45,247 nt of DNA from JADJLQ01 sp034439915 (GTDB taxonomy: Bacteria > Bacteroidota > Bacteroidia > Chitinophagales > Saprospiraceae). Below are positions 16,411 through 24,402 of the stretch, one piece after another (the stretch's first letter is position 1; each line of letters starts with the position of its first letter). The stretch lies in the NCBI GenBank assembly GCA_034439915.1, contig JAWXBI010000273.1:1-45247 (forward strand). The letters are read 5' to 3'. A program made the position numbers and the translations under genes. The notes under the pieces were generated by a model. It saw nothing but the letters and a program-made list of their open reading frames with translations. It did not search any database and was not told where the DNA came from.

Positions 16411-17775
16411 ATGGGATCCATATTTTCATTTATGAAAAAGGCTCTGATGTTAATCCTGAGTTTTATTATCATTTACTCCTGTGAACATGAACCAGACCCA
16501 ATCCGGTTGGTTAATCTGGAGCTTCAAAATTTAATTCAGTCAGCCAGCCCGGATCAATCGGCCAGTTTTTTCATCATGCCGGAGAGTACGGACCTCACTA
16601 ACTTACCCAATCAGGACAAAAAAAACCCGGTTACCCGCGCTAAGGTTGAATTGGGCAAACTCTTGTTTTTCGAGACCGGATTAGCTCTAGAACCAAAATA
16701 TAATGTCTCCACCGATACGTATTCCTGCAGTAGCTGCCATATTCCGTCCAAAGGATTTACAGCGGGTCGTTTTCAGGGGATCGCCGATGGCGGTATTGGA
16801 TTCGGACTTTCCGGTGAAGGTCGTAGAAAAAACAAACTTTATTCAGGCAAAGAGGTGGATGCACAGGGTGCGCGACCATTGCCGACGATCAATCTGACCT
16901 ATGTCACCAATGCTTTATGGGCTGGTTCGTTTGGGTCCTTTGGAGTAAATGCAGGTACATCATCTGTCTGGAAACAAGACAGCCTGATCGAAATTAATTT
17001 TAAAGGGTTAGAAGGATTGGAAGCCAATAACCAGCGGGCACTTATTGTTCATCGCCAGGTCGTGGATAAGAAGGTGACGGATAAACTGGGATACACTCCA
17101 CTCTTCGATGAAGCTTATCCCGAGGTACCTGTATCTGCACGATATTCCAGGGAAACAGCCGGGATGGCTATTGCAGCCTACCAGCGAACGATCCTGACCA
17201 ATCGGGCACCGTTTCAAAATTGGTTGAAGGGCGATGAGGAAGCGATGAGCGAAAAACAAAAAAGAGGGGCTGTATTATTTTTTGGAAAAGCGGGCTGCGT
17301 AAATTGCCATAAAAGCCCTTCTTTCAATTCTATGGAATTCCAGGCAATTGGCACCAATCATCTTTTTCAAAGTGGCTTCGATGTATTCAGAACGGATGGC
17401 GCGGATAGACGCAACCTGGGTCGGGGTGGTTTTACGTACGAGGAAAATGATATGTTTAAATTTAAAGTTCCGCAATTATATAATCTCAAAGATGTAGGTT
17501 TTTATTTCCATGGAGCAAGCAAAAGGACGCTGCGGGAAGTGGTGGAATACTTCAATAAAGGGGTACCTGAAAACCCCGGAGTGCCAGAATCTCAGATTTC
17601 TCCTCGCTTCAGGCCTCTTCAACTTACCGGTCAGGAATTGTCGGACCTGACTGAATTTCTTGAAAATGCATTGTTTGACCCAAACCTCGAACGGTATATG
17701 CCTGCCGGCATTTTATCCGGAAATTGTTTCCCCGATAATGATCAGGTTTCCAAAGTGGATTTAAATTGTAACTAA
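16411..17775 (+). CDS. Di-haem cytochrome-c peroxidase / MauG-family lipoprotein
   Basis: Predicted periplasmic di-haem c-type protein of the CcpA/MauG family, which reduces hydrogen peroxide or performs related oxidations. Two haem-attachment sites are visible, CSSCH (residues 106-110) and CVNCH (296-300), as expected for the two-domain bacterial peroxidase fold. The N-terminus has a hydrophobic segment and a lipobox-like IIIYSCEHE, so it is probably lipid-anchored. Two ATGs are possible: 16411, or 16432 (MKKALMLILSFIII), which gives the cleaner signal peptide. At 454 aa it is longer than classical CcpA (~320-350), with extra sequence between signal and first haem and in the C-terminal half (MPAGILSGNCFPDNDQVS). 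It follows ku by about 95-115 bases; whether it belongs with NHEJ is doubtful. Electron donor unknown. Confidence 0.88.
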   Translation: MGSIFSFMKKALMLILSFIIIYSCEHEPDPIRLVNLELQNLIQSASPDQSASFFIMPESTDLTNLPNQDKKNPVTRAKVELGKLLFFETGLALEPKYNVSTDTYSCSSCHIPSKGFTAGRFQGIADGGIGFGLSGEGRRKNKLYSGKEVDAQGARPLPTINLTYVTNALWAGSFGSFGVNAGTSSVWKQDSLIEINFKGLEGLEANNQRALIVHRQVVDKKVTDKLGYTPLFDEAYPEVPVSARYSRETAGMAIAAYQRTILTNRAPFQNWLKGDEEAMSEKQKRGAVLFFGKAGCVNCHKSPSFNSMEFQAIGTNHLFQSGFDVFRTDGADRRNLGRGGFTYEENDMFKFKVPQLYNLKDVGFYFHGASKRTLREVVEYFNKGVPENPGVPESQISPRFRPLQLTGQELSDLTEFLENALFDPNLERYMPAGILSGNCFPDNDQVSKVDLNCN

Positions 17776-17844
17776 CCTGGCAAAGTAGGTCGGTTCGTAT
17801 TAAGGCTATTTATAACTTATATTGCAATATTCCTATCTTTAGGT

Positions 17845-18441
17845 GTGGCGAAAATTATCCCTTATCAAACCAATAGGTTTCAGCCCATTGATTATAAAAG
17901 GGCTGATGATCAGATCCCACCCCAACCCGCTGGTCAGTTGGACCTGTTTAATACCCAGGTCGATCAGGGGATTCAGCTTCCATTGGCGCAGAATACGTTT
18001 GAACTGGCTTTAAAACTGGATTTACACAATGATCCGTCGGCGGAGCGGTATTACCTCAAATCCATCGAAAACCATGAGTCCACCGCCCACTCCTTATGCA
18101 ACCTTGGAGTGATTGCTGCCCACAAACAAAAGATGGCATTGGCCATTGATTTTTTTACCAGAGCATTACTCGAAGAGCCGCGGCATATTGAATCACATTT
18201 TAACCTGGCTAATGTATATTTTATCGCCGGCAATATTCCCTTATCCGTATTACATTACCAGGTTGTAATCCAAGTCACACCGGACTTTAAAGATGTCTAT
18301 TTTAATCTGGGACTGGCCTATCTGGAGATGGAAGATTTCAAATCTGCCCGGATTAACCTGCAGCATTACAAATCCTTGAACCCAGACAAAAACCTGCAAA
18401 ACCTGAATCTGATCCTGGAGTCCCTGGCTTCCATCATTTAA
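17845..18441 (+). CDS. Tetratricopeptide-repeat protein
   Basis: 198-aa protein with no signal peptide, so probably cytoplasmic. Residues 1-~55 are Pro/Gln-rich and low in recognisable structure (DDQIPPQPAGQLDLFNTQ). From ~70 on there are three TPR-type helical repeats: HSLCNLGVIAAHKQKMALAI, SHFNLANVYFIAGNIPLSVL and VYFNLGLAYLEMEDFKSARI. TPRs mediate protein-protein contacts; the partner is unknown. The start is GTG 17845; there is no in-frame ATG before residue 96. TATCTTTA just upstream (17834-17841) is one base off the -7 consensus but very close to the GTG, so a later start such as TTG at 17938 cannot be excluded. Confidence 0.8.
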   Translation: MAKIIPYQTNRFQPIDYKRADDQIPPQPAGQLDLFNTQVDQGIQLPLAQNTFELALKLDLHNDPSAERYYLKSIENHESTAHSLCNLGVIAAHKQKMALAIDFFTRALLEEPRHIESHFNLANVYFIAGNIPLSVLHYQVVIQVTPDFKDVYFNLGLAYLEMEDFKSARINLQHYKSLNPDKNLQNLNLILESLASII

Positions 18442-18576
18442 TGTCTGCATCCACCCTGGTGACTCTTGGGCCGCGAACATTTGTCGTTTCATTAAACAAA
18501 TATTCGGACGTTAATGGTTGTTGATAATCGATTAGGTATAATTTTATTAATTTGTGCAGACCAAATTTAGACCCGA

Positions 18577-18969
18577 ATGGCGCAGGACATTGAGTTGATT
18601 TTATCCCGGCAGCTAGCCGAATATCTTTCTACCCCGATCGCTTTGGTTGATCACGATGGGAAAATGATTTATTTCAATGAGTCAGCGGGGCATGTCTTGG
18701 GCAAACATTTTGATGAAAATGGAGAGATCGACATCAGGGACTGGGAAGGACGGGTTTTTGAGAATGAAAATATGCTCGACGGGGTAAATATTCACGAAAT
18801 TTCATTTATCAAAGTATTAACCGGTAGACATATTCTGCAAGGCGAATATTGGATGAGAAATTTCGAAGAGATCAATCAAAAAGTGATGATCATCTGCATC
18901 CCCCTGATAGGGATGTCCCAACGGGAGATCGGTGCCATGATCTATTTTAACCTCATCCATCGGTCATGA
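18577..18969 (+). CDS. Small stand-alone PAS-domain protein
   Basis: 130-aa cytoplasmic protein made essentially of one PAS-like sensor domain: LSTPIALVDHDGKMIYFNESAGHVLGKHF is the typical PAS opening, followed by the central acidic stretch and beta strands ending in IICIPLIGMSQREIGAMIYF. No histidine kinase, cyclase or DNA-binding domain is attached. The stop overlaps the start of the next gene by 4 bases (ATGA, 18966-18969), so it is translationally coupled to an MBL-fold hydrolase; a sensor subunit for that enzyme is a reasonable inference. TTAATTTG at 18547-18554, one base off the -7 consensus, may be its promoter. Ligand unknown. Confidence 0.75.
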   Translation: MAQDIELILSRQLAEYLSTPIALVDHDGKMIYFNESAGHVLGKHFDENGEIDIRDWEGRVFENENMLDGVNIHEISFIKVLTGRHILQGEYWMRNFEEINQKVMIICIPLIGMSQREIGAMIYFNLIHRS

Positions 18970-19802
18970 CCCTTCAATTTTGGGGAACCCGGGGTTCGAT
19001 CCCAACCTTTAATGATGAGACCCAAATTTATGGGGGAAATACATCCTGCGTTTCGTTAGTTGACCAGGGCACCCTCATCATCTTCGATGCCGGATCCGGG
19101 ATCAAACGATTAACTGATAGCGAATACATTAAAGGATTTAAAGAGTTTCATATCCTGCTGACTCATATGCATTTTGACCATATCCAGGGGCTGGGTTTTT
19201 TCGGTCCTTTCTTTAATCCGGAAAACAAGGTAAATATATATGGTCCTGCCATCAATTCAGAAGAACTCATCAAAACCCTTTCCAAATACCTTTCTCCACC
19301 TTTGTTTCCAGTCAGGATCAGGGACTTTAAAGCTGATGTTCAGTTTCACGCTTTACCCAAACGAAGCCTCAAAATCGATCACCTCTCCGTCTCTTCGGCC
19401 TATTTATGCCATCCCGGTCCTACCCTGGGATACAGGATAAACAATGAACAGACCACCCTTTGTTATATTCCGGACCATGAGGTAGCACTGGGAGTCCCCT
19501 CTTTTCCAAAATCAACGACCTGGACATCGGGATTTGACCTGGCTGCAGACACCGATCTTTTGATTCACGATGCTCAGTATAGCAATCAGGAATACCAGGC
19601 AAAGATAGGATGGGGCCACAGTAGTTTCAACCAGGCGATCCGGTTTGGTGAATTGTGCAGAACAAAAAAATTATTTTTATTTCACCACGATCCGGCGCAT
19701 TCTGATCAGCAACTGGAAGAATTACTTGCAGAACAAACTCCGGCCTCACGGAATTTTGAAATTAATCTGGCGAAAGAAGGAGATCGTATTGAATTAAATT
19801 GA
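18966..19802 (+). CDS. Metallo-beta-lactamase-fold hydrolase
   Basis: 278-aa cytoplasmic MBL-fold protein. The metal-binding signature THMHFDH supplies His67, His69, Asp71 and His72; further ligands are likely in AYLCHPGPTLGYRI, IPDHEV, LIHDAQY and the terminal LFLFHHDPAHSD. The opening LQFWGTRGSIPTFNDETQIYGGNTSC is typical of the RNase Z/PhnP-like branch that includes cyclic-nucleotide and phosphodiester hydrolases. It starts inside the stop of the PAS gene (ATGA), arguing for a sensor-hydrolase pair that could act on a signalling nucleotide; this is inference. The gene is followed by a convergent trmH. Confidence 0.85.
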   Translation: MTLQFWGTRGSIPTFNDETQIYGGNTSCVSLVDQGTLIIFDAGSGIKRLTDSEYIKGFKEFHILLTHMHFDHIQGLGFFGPFFNPENKVNIYGPAINSEELIKTLSKYLSPPLFPVRIRDFKADVQFHALPKRSLKIDHLSVSSAYLCHPGPTLGYRINNEQTTLCYIPDHEVALGVPSFPKSTTWTSGFDLAADTDLLIHDAQYSNQEYQAKIGWGHSSFNQAIRFGELCRTKKLFLFHHDPAHSDQQLEELLAEQTPASRNFEINLAKEGDRIELN

Positions 19803-19808
19803 ATTAAA

Positions 19809-20474
19809 TTAATCAGCTGATTTTTCCAGGTTGGCTTTTATGGAGTTGCGACCTTTATGTCGGATCAATTCCCGCTCCGCATAACGACTAAACATGGCTT
19901 CCTGATCAACCGTCGTAAACATCGAATGTCCATTATAAAATCCTTTCAAATGGCGCTGGCGAAAACCTTCATACAGGGATACAGCGCAAGCCACTGAAAT
20001 ATTAAGACTTTGTACCATCCCTACCTGTGGGATTATAAAGTTACCATCTGCATGGACTGCCGCTTCTTCACTCACGCCCAAATGTTCATTTCCAAATAAC
20101 AAGGCAATCTTTCCGGTTAAATCCATTTCGTATAAATTTTTACACCCCGCCACAAGACGGGTAGCCCAGATCTGATCATATCCTTTTAGCCGGACAGATT
20201 GAATAGCTTCAGGGATATTGTCAAACTGAAATACATCCACCCATTTGCGGGCGCCTGACGATGCCCGCTTTCCAAGGGTAAACCGGGCCTGGTACTTAGG
20301 GTCAGTATAAATGAGAAAAATCTCATGGATACCTACCGCATCACAACTGCGCAGCACCGCACCAATATTGTGCGGATCACTGACATTTTCCAGCATTACG
20401 GTGAAATGGATTTGACGCCTGGCAATAAGGTCCCGGATTTTTTTTTGACGTTGGTCCAGCATATGGGACTTCAT
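19809..20474 (-). CDS. trmH: tRNA (guanosine-2'-O-)-methyltransferase, TrmH-like SpoU enzyme
   Basis: 221-aa SPOUT methyltransferase. All three SpoU motifs are seen: VMLENVSDPHNIGAVLRSCD, IALLFGNEHLGVSEEA and IPQVGMVQSLNISVACAVSL. The short N-terminus with RQKKIRDLIARRQIHFTVML and a C-terminal helical extension (RQRHLKGFYNGH...) match TrmH, which methylates G18 of tRNA, better than RlmB. The ATG at 20474 overlaps the stop of the PBP-like lipoprotein by four bases (ATGA), making it the last gene of the nusB-guaA-lipoprotein-trmH operon. The neighbouring stop of the MBL gene lies 6 bases away in convergent orientation, across a short repeat of GAATTAAATT. Confidence 0.88.
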   Translation of the reverse strand: MKSHMLDQRQKKIRDLIARRQIHFTVMLENVSDPHNIGAVLRSCDAVGIHEIFLIYTDPKYQARFTLGKRASSGARKWVDVFQFDNIPEAIQSVRLKGYDQIWATRLVAGCKNLYEMDLTGKIALLFGNEHLGVSEEAAVHADGNFIIPQVGMVQSLNISVACAVSLYEGFRQRHLKGFYNGHSMFTTVDQEAMFSRYAERELIRHKGRNSIKANLEKSAD

Positions 20475-21880
20475 CGGACAATATTAAACCGGAACTGGTC
20501 AAATTTCAGGATATGCAGCGCCTTATTTTCAATACAAATGACATTATTTAAACGGTCATCCACCATAGCAGAGGTGTTGATTATTTTTTCCAATTTAATT
20601 TTAGTAGCCAGGCCTTCAAAAGACAAAGCATCATCGCGATGATGAAAGGTTTTACCATACTGGGACAACATCTGGACCAGGTACTGGATCGCATCATAAC
20701 CTTCATAGGCATCCCGGAGCGGAAAAGTCTGATACGTATGAAAAAATGACTTCCTGAATGCGGAAACTTTATCCAAACTGTAGTCTGCAAACGATGAAGA
20801 GGAGATCACTACCTTCAATTGGGAAAACAAACTGGTAAAGTCAACACCATAATCCTGCCACGATGGCATACCCACCACGGTGATGGATCTGTTGTTCCGC
20901 ATCAGATTGAGGTGGCGGAGAAAATTAAATACTACATTCGGATCATCAAATTCAGTGACGATATAAACATTTTTTGTAGAGTCCAGGTATTTGTATTCAT
21001 CGCCAAACTTAAAATCATCTTTTACCACTATTTGTGCAAACATCGTGCTGTCCTGGCCATTTAATTCCTGCAATGCAGTTTGAAAATAATTCATCAGCGG
21101 CTTAAACCTTTCCCTTCCGACCATACAGACTTCATTTGGTGAAAAACCATCCAGGATATATTTTGTCAGTACTTCGCAATGAGTAGGCAGGGAAGATTTG
21201 AGGAGGATATAGTTTGGATTTACAAATTCTATCGTTCTGAAGGAGTTCCAGGGGGCTACCATGGGTACATTATTTTTAATGGACAGTTTTGCCGCTTCAT
21301 TCAAATGGTCCCTCCTATAGGGCCCGATGATCAGATCGGCTTGTTGTATAGCCGGTGAGTTTAAGACCGGTAAAATGGCATCTGCTGCAGCTCCGACATC
21401 GACGACCCGGATTTCCAGCGGGGTATTTTTATTCCCCATGTCCTGAATCCCCATTTTCAGTCCGGCGTAATAATGAAAAAACTTTTCTGATCCTTCCCCA
21501 CTCAGTTCTTTGTTTATATTTTCTTCAGATAAAGGCAACAAAAGCACAACCTTATAAGCTGTTTTTTTGTCACCCGAAGGGTCGGTCAATTCAGGATCTT
21601 TACCCGTAATCTTAATCAATGGATCTTTACCTGAATCTGTCCAGCGAACGGTGTCTACCCGGGTATTGTTCGTATCGGCTTTTTCATATCGACCAGTTTT
21701 AGGGTTGTATACTTCTTTTGCATCAACTACCGGGGTCTGAGGTTTGACTGGGGTGCTGGTTGTTTTTTTTGCGGGTGAACATGCGAACATCAGCAGGCCG
21801 ATCGCCATGCCAACGAGCTTGGCAAGTTTACTCCCATTCAATGGTAGCCGGTGGTTTGGTACTGATATCATATACGACAC
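20471..21880 (-). CDS. Periplasmic-binding-protein-like lipoprotein
   Basis: Up to 469 aa. A hydrophobic segment with lipobox-like LLMFACSPAKK is followed by a ~70-residue Thr/Lys/Pro linker, then a type I periplasmic-binding fold (VVLLLPLSEENINK ... FFHYYAGLKMGIQDMG ... ADLIIGPYRRDHLNEAAKLS). The fold is that of branched-chain amino-acid binding proteins and LpoA-like penicillin-binding-protein activators. No ABC permease or ATPase is nearby, so a regulatory or cell-wall role is as likely as transport. In Bacteroidota, LysM-PBP proteins often sit next to guaA (from memory); here no LysM domain is seen. The frame is open to ATG 21880 inside guaA, but TTG 21841, overlapping the guaA stop, would give a normal signal peptide (NGSKLAKLVGMAIGLLMFAC). 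The start is uncertain. Confidence 0.78.
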   Translation of the reverse strand: MSYMISVPNHRLPLNGSKLAKLVGMAIGLLMFACSPAKKTTSTPVKPQTPVVDAKEVYNPKTGRYEKADTNNTRVDTVRWTDSGKDPLIKITGKDPELTDPSGDKKTAYKVVLLLPLSEENINKELSGEGSEKFFHYYAGLKMGIQDMGNKNTPLEIRVVDVGAAADAILPVLNSPAIQQADLIIGPYRRDHLNEAAKLSIKNNVPMVAPWNSFRTIEFVNPNYILLKSSLPTHCEVLTKYILDGFSPNEVCMVGRERFKPLMNYFQTALQELNGQDSTMFAQIVVKDDFKFGDEYKYLDSTKNVYIVTEFDDPNVVFNFLRHLNLMRNNRSITVVGMPSWQDYGVDFTSLFSQLKVVISSSSFADYSLDKVSAFRKSFFHTYQTFPLRDAYEGYDAIQYLVQMLSQYGKTFHHRDDALSFEGLATKIKLEKIINTSAMVDDRLNNVICIENKALHILKFDQFRFNIVR

Positions 21881-23360
21881 GGTTTATTCCTTTTACTTTA
21901 TTAATAATTTCATTGGATACTTCAGCCAAAAAATCATACGGCAACCGGCTCCACTCCGCCGTCATACCATCCATTGAATTGACGGCGCGCAAAGCCAGGG
22001 TATATTCGTATGTCCTTTCGTCTCCCATAACACCAACTGACCTGACCGGCAAGAGAATAGCCCCTGCCTGCCAAATGGTGTCATAAAGATTATGCTTTTT
22101 CAACATAGCCATATATATTTCATCAGCTTTCTGCAATATCCCGATTTTTTCTTCTGTGATTTCTCCGAGGATGCGTATCCCCAGGCCCGGACCGGGAAAG
22201 GGGTGTCGGTTGAGAATGGAAGTTGGGATCCCCAATTCAAGTCCGATTTTGCGGACTTCATCTTTAAATAACATCCTCAGTGGCTCTAGCACTTTGAGTT
22301 GCAGCTGATCCGGAAGACCACCTACATTGTGGTGGGATTTGATGGTCACTGCGGGGCCATGCACAGACACGGATTCAATCACATCGGGATAGATGGTACC
22401 CTGTGCAAGCCATTTAATGTCCGTCAATTTATCTGCTTCCGCTTCAAACACATCGATAAATGATTTACCAATGATTTTTCGTTTTTGTTCAGGGTCACTT
22501 ATTCCTTTGAGAGCATTTAAAAATGCTATGGAGGCATCGACTTGTTTGACGTTAAAACCATGTTGGTGGTATAGATCCATCACCTGTCTGATCTCTCCTA
22601 AACGCATTAGTCCGTGGTCGATTAAAAAACCATGTAAACGGGAACCTATTGCTTTATGAATCAACGCTGCAGCGACTGTGCTGTCCACCCCACCGGAAAT
22701 CGCCATCAATACCTGGTCATCCCCTACAGTTTCCCGGATTTTATTTATTTGTTCATCAATAAAAACCGCCGGGGTCCAGTCTCCTTTAAACCCGCAGATT
22801 TTATATAAAAAGTTTTCTAATAGTGGTTTTCCCTCCAGGGTATGAGTTACTTCAGGGTGAAACTGAATAGCATAGACCGGAGGGCCGTAAAATTCGGACT
22901 TAAATGCAGCCACCCGGATAGATGAAGTCGAAGCCAATAAATTAAAATGATCAGGCAGATCCTGAACGGTATCGGCATGTGACATCCAGACTTGTGAACC
23001 ATCTCCGATCCCCTCAAAAAACACATCGTCTTTTTCCAGGATATCCAGCCGCGCTTTCCCGTATTCCCGGTGATCTGATTTTATCACGGAACCTCCCAAA
23101 GAATCGGCCAGGAGCTGGGCTCCGTAACAAATGGCCAGGACTGGTACCTTACCCAATAACTCGCTCATGGAAACCCTAAGCGCATTGGCATCCCTCACAG
23201 AAAACGGACTTCCCGAGAGGATTACCGCTTTGGTCTGTTCATGGAGTTCAAACTGGTGATAAGGTTTGATTTCGCAATAAATATTGAGTTCCCGGATCCG
23301 CCGGGCGATCAATTGAGTATACTGTGAACCAAAATCAAGAATCAGGACTTGTTGGTGCAT
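21828..23360 (-). CDS. guaA: GMP synthase (glutamine-hydrolysing)
   Basis: Converts XMP to GMP using ATP and glutamine, the last step of guanine nucleotide synthesis. The 510-aa length is standard. The N-terminal class I glutamine amidotransferase has Cys78 in LAICYGAQ and the His168/Glu170 pair in IQFHPEVTHT. The ATP-pyrophosphatase domain has the P-loop ISGGVDST (residues 221-228). The C-terminal dimerisation domain ends in ISTKPPATIEWE, the usual GuaA terminus. ATG 23360 follows the nusB stop by one base, so the two are translationally coupled. Confidence 0.98.
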   Translation of the reverse strand: MHQQVLILDFGSQYTQLIARRIRELNIYCEIKPYHQFELHEQTKAVILSGSPFSVRDANALRVSMSELLGKVPVLAICYGAQLLADSLGGSVIKSDHREYGKARLDILEKDDVFFEGIGDGSQVWMSHADTVQDLPDHFNLLASTSSIRVAAFKSEFYGPPVYAIQFHPEVTHTLEGKPLLENFLYKICGFKGDWTPAVFIDEQINKIRETVGDDQVLMAISGGVDSTVAAALIHKAIGSRLHGFLIDHGLMRLGEIRQVMDLYHQHGFNVKQVDASIAFLNALKGISDPEQKRKIIGKSFIDVFEAEADKLTDIKWLAQGTIYPDVIESVSVHGPAVTIKSHHNVGGLPDQLQLKVLEPLRMLFKDEVRKIGLELGIPTSILNRHPFPGPGLGIRILGEITEEKIGILQKADEIYMAMLKKHNLYDTIWQAGAILLPVRSVGVMGDERTYEYTLALRAVNSMDGMTAEWSRLPYDFLAEVSNEIINKVKGINRVVYDISTKPPATIEWE

Positions 23361-23361
23361 A

Positions 23362-24297
23362 TCATTCAGCTAAGAGGCCCCTGCCCGCTTTTTGAATCCG
23401 GTTGGCTTCGGTAAGGTCCTTCATGATCCGGTCCAGGACCCCATTGATGAAATCTTTGCTTTTAGGGGTGGAATAGGTTTTAGATAATTCAATATATTCG
23501 TTGATGGTGGCTTTGGTCGGAATAGACTCAAAGTTCAAAAATTCACAAACCGCCATTTTCAGCAAAATCATGTCCACAATAGCTACCCGATCAGAATCCC
23601 AGTTTTTAAGGGTGGGTTTGATGATAGCTGCCAGATCTTCTTCCTGGTCGATGACGTGTTTAAGGAGGTCTTTGCCAAATTTCAACGTGTCCTTATCGGT
23701 GACCATAAATTCTTTGTAGAATTCTTCCGATGCCGGTAAGGCCTTCATGGTTTTTTTGATAGCTCCGATGACCAGCGAATCATCATCCTCCCAATTGTAT
23801 AACTGGTCTTCAACGATTTCGTTGAACAATTCATTTTTCCTTAAAAAGCGGTAGAGCTCCAGTAAAATTTCGAGATGGTTGTATGTAGAAATCGTTTTAT
23901 CGGAATATCCCTTATACCAGTCGAGTTTGGCAAATTCACTGTATATCTTCTTAAAAACATCTTCCTCCACCCATTTGTCAAATTCCCCTTTTATAAAAAG
24001 TTTCTGGAGTTTTTTGTTTTGGACCAGGCTTTGAATCAGGTCGTTTTCATACAGGACAGGTACAAAATTTTTATCCTCCGAAGTGGGTAAATATTTGTTT
24101 TGAATTTTGTCTGCAATATTTTTTGACTGCTCACAAATCTTTTGAACCAGGTATAGCTGGAAAAGATATAAATCAAAGGATTGTTGAAGGGATTGATCTA
24201 ATAATTTGGGAAGATGGGCTTCCTGGATGTATGCGTCTCTGTTCTTTGAAAACAGGATCTGCATCACTTTAACACGTAAATTTCTCCTACTTAACAT
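23362..24297 (-). CDS. nusB: Transcription antitermination factor NusB (long Bacteroidota form)
   Basis: RNA-binding factor that, with NusE (S10), supports antitermination at rRNA operons. The 311-aa protein is about twice the E. coli length: the start MLSRRNLRVKVMQILFS and the C-terminal block (DRVAIVDMILLKMAVCEFLN ... IPTKATINEYIELSKTYSTP ... FINGVLDRI) are standard NusB, while the ~150 residues between are the insertion typical of Bacteroidota proteins. ATG 24297 is the first gene of the operon that continues to guaA, and a perfect -7 box lies about 30 bases upstream. Confidence 0.93.
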   Translation of the reverse strand: MLSRRNLRVKVMQILFSKNRDAYIQEAHLPKLLDQSLQQSFDLYLFQLYLVQKICEQSKNIADKIQNKYLPTSEDKNFVPVLYENDLIQSLVQNKKLQKLFIKGEFDKWVEEDVFKKIYSEFAKLDWYKGYSDKTISTYNHLEILLELYRFLRKNELFNEIVEDQLYNWEDDDSLVIGAIKKTMKALPASEEFYKEFMVTDKDTLKFGKDLLKHVIDQEEDLAAIIKPTLKNWDSDRVAIVDMILLKMAVCEFLNFESIPTKATINEYIELSKTYSTPKSKDFINGVLDRIMKDLTEANRIQKAGRGLLAE

Positions 24298-24324
24298 GGG
24301 CTGCTGTCGTCACTTCTGATCGCA

Positions 24325-24332
24325 CAAATATA
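24325..24332 (-). promoter_or_regulatory. -7 promoter box of the nusB-guaA operon
   Basis: The minus strand reads TATATTTG, an exact TAnnTTTG match, 27 bases before the nusB ATG. No convincing -33 element was found at 19-21 bases. Confidence 0.5.
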
Positions 24333-24402
24333 GTTGAATTATTAATATGGATTAAACGAATGAAAGGCTATTTTATGATAGAAATTTAAATAAACCGGCA
24401 AT

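Noticed and set aside
19790..19812. Tandem GAATTAAATT near 19792-19811 as an attachment site
   Set aside because: A two-copy AT-rich repeat across a convergent gene junction, with no integrase or tRNA nearby; chance is sufficient.
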